A DNA stretch of 34,380 nt from Chloroflexaceae bacterium (GCA_012031225.1 JAAUTZ010000038.1:1-34380); one strand, 5' to 3'. Shown: positions 1-7,775, counted from the stretch's first letter. The notes: a model not told the origin generated them from the sequence alone. Translations and numbers: made by a program.

Positions 1-174
1 TTTGCGAAGCGATCTTAATGACACGCCCTTCGCCGAATGGTTCCACCGGAGCCGCGCCCGTGCCCGCTTCCGGGGCTGGTGCGGCTGTTGGGGCGGGGCT
101 GGGCCACCACCACAAGCAGAAACCACAACACTCAGCATCACGACGAGCGAAAGCATACTCAACAGTCGTTTCAT
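1..174 (-). CDS. ABC transporter substrate-binding lipoprotein, 5' end, frameshifted and cut by window edge
   Basis: Translation from the ATG at 174 gives a textbook lipoprotein signal: MKRLLSML, a hydrophobic core, then the lipobox VVSAC with Cys encoded at 114-112, followed by Gly residues. A strong ribosome site (AAGGAGG, minus strand, 187-193) precedes it. In that frame the sequence then turns Arg-rich (PAPPQQPHQPRKRAR), which is implausible. In the frame starting at 100 it reads SPAPTAAPAPEAGTGAAP and then GEGRVIKIASQ, the usual Ala/Pro/Gly linker and first strand of a branched-chain amino-acid type (periplasmic binding protein family 6) receptor. The two halves join with one base missing near 100-105. 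The ligand is inferred from family resemblance only; the rest of the gene lies outside the window. The leader is about 300 nt long, with its own promoter. Confidence 0.72.
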   Translation of the reverse strand, partial: MKRLLSMLSLVVMLSVVVSACGGGPAPPQQPHQPRKRARARLRWNHSAKGVSLRSLRK

Positions 175-288
175 ACGGGTTTCTTTCCTCCTTGCAAACC
201 AAACATTGGGTTGGCTTTTGATACAGACATTTACGCAGCACCACTGTCTTGTTCGTCGCATTGAAGTCTGCTGAGAATGTGTAGGGTG

Positions 289-341
289 ATCTGGTACAGC
301 GATGCTGTTTCCGTGAGGATGGTGCTAACTTCGCACCAGAT
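289..341 (-). ncRNA. Candidate structured leader RNA (three-way junction)
   Basis: Read on the minus strand, ATCTGG and CCAGAT (336-341 and 289-294) close a domain holding two hairpins: GGTGC/GCACC with a 7-base loop (321-337, sharing its end with the outer stem) and ACAGC/GCTGT with a 3-base loop (296-308). It lies within the long leader of the lipoprotein gene. I do not recognise it as a known riboswitch class. The rest of 175-609 holds the promoter at 482-510 and nothing else I can support. Confidence 0.35.
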
Positions 342-481
342 ACCTATTGGGAGCGCAAATTCTAAGAGACACTATCAGCAGATATTAGGTAGAGTCTTGC
401 CGTGATTATGCAAGATGGAACGTCGCTCTTCATCGCTAGAAAGTAGATGCTATCATATAGCGTGGTTGCGTAATACAGAGT

Positions 482-510
482 AGTCTAATGGATAGCCCTC
501 TATTTGTCAA
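482..510 (-). promoter_or_regulatory. Sigma70-type promoter for the lipoprotein gene
   Basis: On the minus strand a perfect TTGACA (505-510) is separated by 17 bases from TAGACT (482-487). The expected transcription start is near 475, which gives a leader of about 300 nt before the ATG at 174. No other good promoter was seen nearer the gene. Confidence 0.55.
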
Positions 511-609
511 GCAAATCTTAAGATGGACCGTCAGTCCCGCATGGCAGGACGGGGCAGGGGGATCGGGGCAGGGGCTAGGCAGCAGGGGCAAGCCCCTAGC
601 ACCCGCCCC

Positions 610-1518
610 CTAATCCACCGCTACCCCTGCAAACAGATCGTGCTGCACATTGGCGGGCGGCTCCGGCACGGCTTGCATAAACGTTTCGCCGCCCGCCAGC
701 AAGCGCGACAGTAGCCCAATCACACTCTGGGCAAGGGTTGGGTTAACGATCTGGCTGGCGTGGCACTGCACCGCCGCCGTCCGTTGCCGCCCGACCACGC
801 GGTAGTCAATCCGCGCATGCACCGGAAACGATGTATCCACCAAGCGCGTCAGATCGAGATCATGGTTGCGCCCAAAGCGGCGTGGGTCGTTGCCAAAGAG
901 CGGCATCAGCTTGACGAACAGGCGCAGCAGCGCACGCGGAAAGACCACGTAATACAGCTTCTGCGGCTGATAGGGGGGCAACCCAGCCGGATCACTGATC
1001 CGCGCATCGCCCGCCGCATGGAATGCCTGCACCGTCGCTCGATGCGTCGCAATATGATCGGGGTGACGGTAGCCGCCAATCGGATCAAAGGTTAGCACCA
1101 CCTGCGGGCGCACGCGGCGGATTGTCTGCGTGATCTGGGCTGCGAGCGTATCGAGCGGAGCCTGCACCAGCGCGTGCGGGTGCTGATTATCCGGTGCGCC
1201 TTCCATCCCCGAATCGCGGTAGCCCAGCAACTCCACCTCCGCCAAGCCGAGCTTCCGCGCCGCGCACTGCAATTCAGCCACCCGCACCGCCCGTTCCGTG
1301 CCATATTGAGCGAGAAATTCAGGGTCAATCACGCCCGCCTCGCCGCCCGTTGTACACACCAGATACACCGCCGCCCCCGCCCAACTATACAGCGCAAGCG
1401 TGCCGCCGGGCCCAAACGCCTCATCATCGGGGTGGGCAAACACCGCCAGCAAACGCGGGCGGGCAGTTGCATCAAGCTCGCGCCGATGGATGATTTCCGT
1501 CCCTAAAGGGCTTGTCAT
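610..1518 (-). CDS. PIG-L/LmbE family deacetylase
   Basis: A 302-residue protein of the PIG-L (GlcNAc-PI de-N-acetylase) family. These are zinc-dependent enzymes that remove acetyl from N-acetylglucosamine-type substrates such as those of mycothiol or bacillithiol. The zinc-site signature AHPDDE is at residues 28-33 and the second metal motif HPDH at 152-155, in the context GGYRHPDHIATH. No signal peptide is visible, so it is probably cytosolic. An in-frame ATG eight codons upstream (1542) exists, but the ATG at 1518 has AAGGGA nine bases before it and is preferred. It is divergent from the hydrolase at 1609. The substrate cannot be read from the sequence; thiol-cofactor, glycan or antibiotic deacetylation are all possible. 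Confidence 0.88.
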   Translation of the reverse strand: MTSPLGTEIIHRRELDATARPRLLAVFAHPDDEAFGPGGTLALYSWAGAAVYLVCTTGGEAGVIDPEFLAQYGTERAVRVAELQCAARKLGLAEVELLGYRDSGMEGAPDNQHPHALVQAPLDTLAAQITQTIRRVRPQVVLTFDPIGGYRHPDHIATHRATVQAFHAAGDARISDPAGLPPYQPQKLYYVVFPRALLRLFVKLMPLFGNDPRRFGRNHDLDLTRLVDTSFPVHARIDYRVVGRQRTAAVQCHASQIVNPTLAQSVIGLLSRLLAGGETFMQAVPEPPANVQHDLFAGVAVD

Positions 1519-1565
1519 AGGATTGCATCCCTTACAGATCATTTCAACATCAGTCTATCCTCTGG

Positions 1566-1571
1566 TATACT
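1566..1571 (+). promoter_or_regulatory. Putative -10 box of the hydrolase/AddB-like operon
   Basis: TATACT lies 37 bases before the hydrolase ATG at 1609. The -35 region (around 1543-1548, TTCAAC) is weak, so only the -10 element is proposed. Confidence 0.35.
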
Positions 1572-1608
1572 ATAGCATAGAGCAACCGCACCGACAGGAG
1601 CAAACCCG

Positions 1609-2514
1609 ATGGGAACCTATGCCTACACCCTGCGCCGCATGTACAATGCCCTGCTGCTGCCCTACCTCCAGCGCACCCCACACAGTGGCCCCACTGAGGC
1701 AATCACGATCCAGACCAGCGACGGGGTGCCGCTTGCCGCGATGCTGCTGCCCCGTGGCAAGCCCGATCTGCTCGTGATCTGTCACGGCTTTGCCGCCAGC
1801 AAGCACTACATGGGCATTGTGTGGCTAGCCGAAGCACTCGTTGGGGAATGGGATGTGCTGACCTTCGACTGGCGCGGCTACGGCGAAAGTGGCGGGCGGG
1901 CTAGTCTCGGAGGCGATGAAGCCCACGACTTGATCGCCGTGCTGCGCTACGCCCGTGAGCGGGGCTACCGTCACGTTGGCTTGATTGCCGAGAGCATGGG
2001 CGGCTTGATCGCCCTGCACACGATTGGCACGGCAATGCAGCAAGGCTTGCCCTACCCCGACTTCCCCTATCCCGAACGGATGGCAACGCTCGCTGCCCCC
2101 GCCGATCTTGCCCTGACAACTGGCCCGCGCCCTTTGCTCGTTGAACATCTTGCGCCGCAGACGTGGGCCCATCCGGTGACCCGGCTGATGGGCTTCAAAA
2201 TGGGCCGCCCCAACATTGCCCGCCCGCTCGATGTCGTCAGCGCAATTCGCATCCCGCTACTCGTGCTGCACGGCGATGCCGATACAACGGTGCTGGTTGC
2301 GAATGCCTATGCGATCAAGCAGCGCAACCCACAGGCACGGCTGAAGATCTACCCCGGCGTAGATCACGGCGTAACCTTTATGCGTAGCCACGTCGGGCGC
2401 GAACTGGTGCAGGACTTGACCGACTTCTTCCACGCCATGCCCACGGATACGCTGCCCAGTCTACCGCTCCCGCTTGAGCTTGCGCCCCCGTTGGCTAGCG
2501 AGCTGCCCATATGA
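1609..2514 (+). CDS. Alpha/beta hydrolase
   Basis: A 301-residue alpha/beta-hydrolase fold protein. The oxyanion-hole region is VICHGFAASK, followed by the strand FDWRGYGES typical of lysophospholipase-like and dienelactone-hydrolase-like members. The nucleophile elbow is AESMGG (Ser in a G-x-S-x-G variant with Ala first). The likely acid is in LHGDADTTV and the catalytic His in GVDHGVTF, both near the C-terminus, so the triad is complete. There is no clear signal peptide. A ribosome site (AGGAG) precedes the ATG. Its TGA overlaps the ATG of the next gene (ATGA at 2511-2514), so the two are translationally coupled, although a functional link to a DNA-repair nuclease is not obvious. The substrate is unknown. 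Confidence 0.88.
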   Translation: MGTYAYTLRRMYNALLLPYLQRTPHSGPTEAITIQTSDGVPLAAMLLPRGKPDLLVICHGFAASKHYMGIVWLAEALVGEWDVLTFDWRGYGESGGRASLGGDEAHDLIAVLRYARERGYRHVGLIAESMGGLIALHTIGTAMQQGLPYPDFPYPERMATLAAPADLALTTGPRPLLVEHLAPQTWAHPVTRLMGFKMGRPNIARPLDVVSAIRIPLLVLHGDADTTVLVANAYAIKQRNPQARLKIYPGVDHGVTFMRSHVGRELVQDLTDFFHAMPTDTLPSLPLPLELAPPLASELPI

Positions 2515-3392
2515 GCCACACCCCAGACCCGGCTGCCCGGTCCACCGCCCCGATCACCCTGCTGGTGGGGCCGGTGGCTAGCGCAAAAACCCAGCACGCC
2601 CGCGCCGCATTCGCTGCTGTCGCCACCGGGCGGGCGGTGCTGATCCTGCCCGAACGCACCCAGCGCGATGACATGCAAGCCCAACTCGCCCAAGCCGGCG
2701 AGCTTGACCGCCGCACCGTGCTAACGCTTGAGCAGTTTGTGCGCCGGATCGTCGCCGACGCGCACCTACCCGATCTACCCATCGCCGGGATTGTGCGGGC
2801 CCTGCAAATCCGGGCGACAGTCCGCGAGCTGCTCGCCGCCGAACAATTGCCCACCCTGCACGCCGTTGCGTTGAAGCCGGGCATGCTCGCCAACCTGAGC
2901 TACCTCCTGCACGACCTTGCCAGCAGCCAGACCGCCCCCGCCCACCTCGCGCACGCCGCCCTCTTTGCCTACGACAGCGAACTCAGTGCGCTGGCCCAAG
3001 CCTACACCGCCCGTCTGCAAGCGCAAGGCTTAGCCGATGATGATCGGCTGCTCGACCTCGCAATCAGCACGGTTGCCGCCTATCCGCGCCTTGTGCAGCA
3101 CCTCGAACTGGTGATCCTCGACAGCTTCGATCAGTTCACGCCCGCCCAGATCGCGCTGCTGCTAACCCTCGCCCGGCACGGCATCCGCATCCTGATCACC
3201 CTCACGGGCGAAGCACAGCCGCGTCCAGCGTTGGTGCGTTTCGAGCGCACGCGGGCTACGCTCGGGGAGGCATGTGCGGCGGCAAGCATCGCCTGTGCCG
3301 TGCAGCACCTGCCTGCGCCCGACCCCACCCCCCGACCATCCCGTGCAACACCTGCGAGCGCACCTGTTTGCGCTCACCCCGCCCGTACCTAG
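2511..3392 (+). CDS. AddB-like helicase/nuclease, N-terminal fragment
   Basis: The first 293 codons of what should be one gene continuing to 5772. The N-terminus has a degenerate Walker A loop (GPVASAKT, residues 20-27, with Ala replacing the usual second Gly) and then LILPERTQ, as in the inactivated UvrD-like helicase domain of AddB. FDQFTPAQIALL in LVILDSFDQFT corresponds to the region following the degenerate Walker B. From about 3334 this frame degrades to Pro/Arg-rich sequence and stops at 3392, while the +1 frame resumes AddB-like sequence. The break lies at a run of six C (3328-3333) just after a run of four C. In AddAB-type systems AddB pairs with AddA to process double-strand breaks; no addA is in the window. 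Confidence 0.78.
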   Translation: MSHTPDPAARSTAPITLLVGPVASAKTQHARAAFAAVATGRAVLILPERTQRDDMQAQLAQAGELDRRTVLTLEQFVRRIVADAHLPDLPIAGIVRALQIRATVRELLAAEQLPTLHAVALKPGMLANLSYLLHDLASSQTAPAHLAHAALFAYDSELSALAQAYTARLQAQGLADDDRLLDLAISTVAAYPRLVQHLELVILDSFDQFTPAQIALLLTLARHGIRILITLTGEAQPRPALVRFERTRATLGEACAAASIACAVQHLPAPDPTPRPSRATPASAPVCAHPART

Positions 3393-5772
3393 CGCGGCTG
3401 ATGGCTTCCTCACCTGCATCAGTGCCGCCGACCGCGAGCGCGAAGTACGCGCTGTGTTGCGCCACGTTGCGGCGTGGCTGGCACAGGGCATGCCCGCCAA
3501 CCAGATTGGCATCGTTGTGCGCCAGCGTGGAACAGTCTACACCCCCTTGCTGCGCGAGGTTGCCAGTGAGTACGGCATTCCCCTGCACGTTGTTGCCGGA
3601 CGACCACTGCTTGAACTACCCGCCCTTGTCGCCCGCATGAACGTGTTGCGCCTGCCATTGGAGCGGTGGCATCCGGCGAGCGTGGCGGAGGTGTGGCGCA
3701 GCATCACCGATGGGCGTGTGCCGTTTGACATGTTGCCCCCTGCGTGCCAGACCATCCCCGCCCCCTTGACGAGCTACGAGCAGCTTGCAAGCATGCTTGA
3801 TCGGCTGGTGTGGCTGCACGGCACGCATAGTATCGCGCACGTCGAGCGGGTCCTGCACGAGCTAGCCACGCAAGCCGCCGTCGTGCCTGACCCCGCCGCG
3901 AGTGCTGATGCGCTTGAAGCCGAAGACGAAGATCACCCGGAGCGCAACCTTGCCCTCAATCCGGCACAGGCTACCGCCCTGCTCGCAGTGATAGCGGCGT
4001 TTCAGGCGTGGCTTCAGCCGCCGCCCCACGCGGGCTACGCTGCACGCACGCAATGGGCCATTGCGCGGACCGTCACACCAATTGACCTCGATAGCTTGAG
4101 CGATGCCGAGCGGCAAGCGTGGCAACAACACCTCCGTGCCGATGACCCGGCCCTGCATGCGTGGTATACCAGCCTGATGCAGCTGAGCGAAGCCGCCGAG
4201 CTTGCCGAAGAACCCGACCCAGACTACCCCACCTTCATCAGTGAGCTAGCCGCCGTAGTACGCGCCAGCAGTGCACCCGACAATCAGCCCGACGCGGTGC
4301 AGGTGCTGACCACCACCGCGATTCGGGGGCGCGTGTTTGCGGGCGTGGCGATGCTCGGCTTGGTAGATGGCGACTATCCCCAAACGCCAAGCGAGCTACC
4401 CTTCTACACCCGTAGCGAGCGGGCGATGCTCCGGCGCGACGGCATCACCCTGCCGATGCCCCACCCCGCCGATGAGCGCACCCTGTTTTACGAAGCCGTG
4501 ACCCGCGCCAATGCCCACCTCATCCTAAGCCGCCCCTACCTCGATGAGCGCGGCAACATCCTGCCCGCCTCGCCCTACCTGCACGCCGTCGAGCAACTCT
4601 ACCACGCCGCCAGTATCACCTACGAACGCATCACCGCTGGCGCACTGCCCACCGCCGCTACCGCCCAATCGTTGCCCGAAGCGTGGATCGCCCTGCTTTC
4701 GACGGACCCTGCCGACCTCCCCGATCCACTGCCAGCACCATTGGCACAGGCCCGCGATCAAACAGGTGCGCCGCAGCTTGCGCTGCTGCGGCAGGCGGTA
4801 GCGATTGAGCAGCACCGCGAAGGCACGGCGGCGTATGGGCCCCACGAGGGCAAGCTGGATGATGCCGACCTGATCGCCGCCCTCGCCGAACTGTACGGCG
4901 CAGGGCATGCGTGGAGCGTGACCCAACTGAACGACTACATCACCTGCCCGTTTCGGTTTGTGGCGGGGCATCTCCTGCGCCTGAGCTACCGCCACAACCC
5001 TAGCGAGGGGTTAGATCGGGCGGGCGTGGGGCGGCTGTACCACGCGATCTTGCAGCAGGCGGGAGCAGCGTGGCGACGCGATCAGCTAGCATTGACTGCC
5101 GACCACAGCCCAGCGATCCTTGCCGCGCTCGAAACCGCCATTGCCGATGTGCTAGCGCGTGCGCCCACCGATTACGGCTTCGAGCCGGGCGTATTCTGGG
5201 CGTGGGAGCGGCAGGACGTGCAACGCCGCCTGACGCGGGCCGTCGGGCGTATGCTCAACAGCAAGCACCCCTATGGCGCACCCCAGATCGCCGCCGTAGA
5301 GCAGACCTTTGGCATGGGGCAAGGTGTGCCGGCCCTGCACCTCGCTACGCCGCATGGTGCGGTGCGCCTGCGCGGGCGCATAGACCGCATAGATCAGTTC
5401 CCCGATCAGAGCCTCGCCGTGATAGATTACAAAAGCAGCAGTACCCCGCGCAAGCCTGAGGATCTCGTTCGTGCGCGGGATGTGCAAGCGGGGGTGTATC
5501 TGCTGGCGGCACAGGCCCTGTTTGCGCCCAATCAGCAGGCAGTGCGCGAAGCCCGCTTCTTCCATCTTGGCAGCGGACGGTTTAGTGCCGCGTTGGAGGC
5601 GGACCCTGACGCAGAGGTTGTATTGCGCGAGCGGATCGGGGCAGTGCTAGCAGGGGTGCAGGCCGGTGATTTCAGCGTGCGCCCCACCGATGAGTGCCCG
5701 CCGACATGCGCGTACATGGCGATCTGCCGCCGCAACCTCGCCAAGCGCGACGCACATGCCGAGCAAGAATAG
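3274..5772 (+). CDS. AddB-like helicase/nuclease, C-terminal part with PD-(D/E)XK nuclease and Fe-S cysteines
   Basis: This frame carries the remainder of the AddB-like protein; true coding probably begins near 3334, where it takes over from the upstream frame, so the ATG at 3274 is unlikely to be a real start. VQVLTTTAIRGRVFAGVAMLGLVDGDYP and RTLFYEAVTRA match the C-terminal helicase-like motifs of the UvrD/RecC/AddB fold. The C-terminal nuclease has LAVIDYKSSS (the D-x-K core of PD-(D/E)XK). The four cysteines of the AddB iron-sulfur cluster are apparent: one in YITCPFRF before the nuclease domain and three at C808, C812 and C818 of this frame (CPPTCAYMAIC). Both ends of the protein are intact apart from the frameshift. 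The expected role is double-strand-break end resection. Confidence 0.82.
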   Translation: MRRQASPVPCSTCLRPTPPPDHPVQHLRAHLFALTPPVPSAADGFLTCISAADREREVRAVLRHVAAWLAQGMPANQIGIVVRQRGTVYTPLLREVASEYGIPLHVVAGRPLLELPALVARMNVLRLPLERWHPASVAEVWRSITDGRVPFDMLPPACQTIPAPLTSYEQLASMLDRLVWLHGTHSIAHVERVLHELATQAAVVPDPAASADALEAEDEDHPERNLALNPAQATALLAVIAAFQAWLQPPPHAGYAARTQWAIARTVTPIDLDSLSDAERQAWQQHLRADDPALHAWYTSLMQLSEAAELAEEPDPDYPTFISELAAVVRASSAPDNQPDAVQVLTTTAIRGRVFAGVAMLGLVDGDYPQTPSELPFYTRSERAMLRRDGITLPMPHPADERTLFYEAVTRANAHLILSRPYLDERGNILPASPYLHAVEQLYHAASITYERITAGALPTAATAQSLPEAWIALLSTDPADLPDPLPAPLAQARDQTGAPQLALLRQAVAIEQHREGTAAYGPHEGKLDDADLIAALAELYGAGHAWSVTQLNDYITCPFRFVAGHLLRLSYRHNPSEGLDRAGVGRLYHAILQQAGAAWRRDQLALTADHSPAILAALETAIADVLARAPTDYGFEPGVFWAWERQDVQRRLTRAVGRMLNSKHPYGAPQIAAVEQTFGMGQGVPALHLATPHGAVRLRGRIDRIDQFPDQSLAVIDYKSSSTPRKPEDLVRARDVQAGVYLLAAQALFAPNQQAVREARFFHLGSGRFSAALEADPDAEVVLRERIGAVLAGVQAGDFSVRPTDECPPTCAYMAICRRNLAKRDAHAEQE

Positions 5773-5777
5773 ATGTG

Positions 5778-5845
5778 AGGTATCAGGTATCAGGGGCTAG
5801 CAGTTACCACTTGCCGCAAAGCCTGACACCTAGTACCTGATACCT
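5778..5845. repeat. Inverted repeat between convergent genes, probable bidirectional terminator
   Basis: AGGTATCAGGTA (5778-5789) and TACCTGATACCT (5834-5845) are perfect 12-base complements around a loop of about 44 bases, which itself holds related TCAGG and CCTGA words. It sits just after the AddB-like stop and before the end of the minus-strand small gene. No U-run follows. It belongs to a TCAGGT/CCTGA intergenic repeat family seen again at 9517-9579, 19980-20047 and 33137-33179. Confidence 0.55.
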
Positions 5846-5859
5846 ACCCCCTAGCCCGC

Positions 5860-6093
5860 TCAGGGTTTGCTGGTTTCGCGGCGGCGCGTGCGGATCGTGC
5901 GCTCAATCTCGCGCCCCGTGTCGCGCTGCCGTTGGCGACGCACCCGCTGCGTCTCCTCGCGGGTACTCACCTCACGCGGCTGCCGCCGGATCGGAGTCAC
6001 TTCTTCTAGCTCTTCAAGTTCATCCCAATCTTCAAGCTCTTCGTGCCATTGCTTCATGACGTGGGGGGCAACCATTCTTTGCTTCTTTGCCAT
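5860..6093 (-). CDS. Small highly charged hypothetical protein
   Basis: A 77-residue protein of unknown function. It starts MAKKQRMVAPHVMKQW, then has an acidic stretch (EELEDWDELEELEEV), then a strongly basic Arg/Thr/Glu-rich tail (RRQRQRDTGREIERTIRTRRRE). It has no membrane segment, no cysteine and no recognised domain, and is likely part disordered and part helical. A weak ribosome site (GAGGGA) lies about 15 bases before the ATG. It is convergent with the AddB-like gene. The acidic-then-basic layout could suit a nucleic-acid or ribosome partner, but that is a guess; it could also be a non-coding stretch, although the composition is not that of a typical shadow frame. Confidence 0.5.
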   Translation of the reverse strand: MAKKQRMVAPHVMKQWHEELEDWDELEELEEVTPIRRQPREVSTREETQRVRRQRQRDTGREIERTIRTRRRETSKP

Positions 6094-6455
6094 TGTTTCT
6101 ACTGTCCCTCAACCTTGCTTCATAAAGGCTAGTAACGATAACCTGCACAGACTAGTCCGAGTGGAATCGGGTGCAAGTCTGCCTGCACACATCCTTGTGG
6201 CTAACGTATCGCCGGAAGGACTCACACACACGCGGGGGTTGCGAGCGAGGCGGCAAGCATGAACCGATGAAAACATGAACCTTCTTTGGTGTGGCTAAAC
6301 ATCGTGTACACCCTGCTACGATTAGGGGTTACTCTTCTTGATAGACCGAGTATAGCATATCCTCAAACGTGTGTCAATATGATTGCAAAGGGATAGAGTC
6401 AAGAACATTTGACACCGCTTGCACAGCCTGCTACACTAGCAGCTAATCTACACCC
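6094..6455. other. Intergenic region with possible folded RNA segment
   Basis: Between the small minus-strand gene and the cobalamin aptamer. At 6154-6222 AGTCC and GGACT could close a domain containing a GTGCA/TGCAC hairpin (6171-6188), and GGAATCGGGTGCAA (6163-6176) faintly resembles the GGAA...GGTG box of cobalamin riboswitches. The rest of the cobalamin consensus is not met. The remainder (6250-6430) is AT-richer and presumably holds the promoter for the riboswitch transcript; no clear -35/-10 pair was seen. Confidence 0.3.
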
Positions 6456-6547
6456 CCAACCGATGCAGGGGAAGTCCGGTGCAATTCCGGCACTGTCGCG
6501 CAACGGTAACGTTCGCTGAACGAAGTCCGAATACCTGCCCGTGTTGG
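6456..6547 (+). promoter_or_regulatory. Cobalamin riboswitch aptamer
   Basis: The B12-box core is present: GGGGAAGTCCGGTGCAATTC (6468-6487), then GGCACTGTCGCGCAACGGTAA, and the 3' box AGTCCGAATACCTGCC (6524-6539). CCAAC (6456-6460) and GTTGG (6543-6547) form the closing stem. The peripheral CCACTG domain of the large class is missing, as in shorter variants. It controls the FecCD permease immediately downstream. Confidence 0.88.
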
Positions 6548-6557
6548 ATGTGTTCGT

Positions 6558-6661
6558 TTGCACCCTCGCGGAAAGGGGCAACGGGCAAGCGCACCGCCAC
6601 CGCACAAATCTGACGGTGTGGCATGCAGAGAGATGGCTCCGCACGGCAGTCGTCTTTTTTT
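6558..6661 (+). terminator. Riboswitch expression platform with intrinsic terminator
   Basis: A first hairpin, TTGC-A-CCCT with AGGG-GCAA (6558-6581), follows the aptamer. A terminator hairpin then pairs CTGACGGTGTGG (6610-6621) with CCGCACGGCAG (6639-6649), with one bulge and one mismatch, and is followed by TTTTTTT (6655-6661). An alternative stem CCGCAC/GTGTGG (6599-6604 with 6616-6621) would compete with it. The arrangement fits B12-dependent transcription termination ahead of the permease gene. Confidence 0.65.
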
Positions 6662-6679
6662 GTTGCAATGCGGACAGGT

Positions 6680-7741
6680 ATGGCACATACAGAATTCACG
6701 CTAGGGCATCGGGTGTGGGCGTGGTGGCAAAAGCCCTCGCCGATGCGCGTGTCGCTCACCTTTGGCGGCTTACTGGCAATTTTGGCGGGCGCGTTCCTGC
6801 TCAGCCTCGTGGCTGGCTCAGTGCCTATTCCGCTCGATGCGGTGCTGACGATCCTGCTGGGTGGGCGAGCCGAGCGGGCTGTGTGGGCGACTATCGTGCT
6901 GGATGTACGCCTGCCGCGTGCGATCACTGCGACGCTCGCCGGAGCCGCGCTGGCCGTGAGTGGGGTGCAGATGCAAACCCTCTTTCGCAATCCGCTTGCC
7001 GATCCATATGTGCTGGGGGTCAGCTCTGGCGCGAGTCTCGGCGTTGCGCTCGTGGTGCTCGGCGTGGGCGCAGCGAGCAGCACGGCGTTGCTGAGTGTGG
7101 CTGGCTGGCTCAACAATGTGAGTATTACGCTGGCCGCTGTGCTGGGCGCAACGACGGTGCTGCTACTCGTGCTGCTCGTCTCACGCCACATCCGCAGCAC
7201 CGTTACCCTGCTCATTCTAGGGCTGATGCTGGGCTACCTGACGAGTGCCATCGTCAGCCTGCTGATGGCATTCAGCCTCAGCGAACGGATGCAAGCCTAT
7301 ATTGCGTGGACGTTCGGTAGCTTTGGCGGGGTGACGTGGGGGCAGATGCCGATCTTTGCGCCAACGATCCTGCTCGGCTTGGGGCTAGCCCTGCTGCACA
7401 CCAAAGCCCTGAATGCGCTGCTACTCGGCGAAGCCTACGCGAGCAGCATGGGCTTGGCGGTGGCTCCGGCGCGGCGCAGGGTCATCGTAAGCGCAGCCGT
7501 CCTCGCCGGAACCGTCACCGCCTTTTGTGGGCCTATCGGCTTTCTCGGCATTGCCGTACCGCACTTCTGCCGCGCCCTGCTGCACACCGCCGATCATCGC
7601 GTGCTATTGCCCGCCACGATCACGCTCGGCGCAAGCTGTGCCTTGCTTGTAGATGTGATCGCGCAGCTGCCCGGCAGCAACACCGTGCTGCCCCTCAATG
7701 CGATGCTGGCTTTGATTGGTGCGCCAGTTGTCGATGGGTGA
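6680..7741 (+). CDS. FecCD-family permease, B12-regulated (BtuC-like), frameshifted at its C-terminus
   Basis: A membrane permease of the FecCD/BtuC family, about 353 residues with roughly ten hydrophobic segments. The hallmarks are GVQMQTLFRNPLADPYVLGV (first conserved loop) and GPIGFLGIAVPHFCRAL (second). The cobalamin riboswitch makes corrinoid the most likely cargo, with iron-siderophore the main alternative. ATGs at 6668 and 6680 are both possible; 6680 (MAHTEF) has GGACAGG close upstream, whereas the ATG at 6623 lies inside the terminator hairpin. The frame stops early after LIGAPVVDG. One missing base near 7733 would give GAPVV-x-WVIFQRSRTSAGL ending at 7776, which is the usual C-terminal shape and makes TGATG with the next start. 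Confidence 0.88.
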   Translation: MAHTEFTLGHRVWAWWQKPSPMRVSLTFGGLLAILAGAFLLSLVAGSVPIPLDAVLTILLGGRAERAVWATIVLDVRLPRAITATLAGAALAVSGVQMQTLFRNPLADPYVLGVSSGASLGVALVVLGVGAASSTALLSVAGWLNNVSITLAAVLGATTVLLLVLLVSRHIRSTVTLLILGLMLGYLTSAIVSLLMAFSLSERMQAYIAWTFGSFGGVTWGQMPIFAPTILLGLGLALLHTKALNALLLGEAYASSMGLAVAPARRRVIVSAAVLAGTVTAFCGPIGFLGIAVPHFCRALLHTADHRVLLPATITLGASCALLVDVIAQLPGSNTVLPLNAMLALIGAPVVDG

Positions 7742-7775
7742 TCTTCCAACGCAGCCGCACCAGTGCCGGACTCTG

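Noticed and set aside
6154-6222. A possible tRNA, suggested by the closing stem and GGTGCAAGTC resembling a T-arm.
   Set aside because: No D-arm, anticodon stem or CCA-compatible acceptor end could be drawn on either strand.
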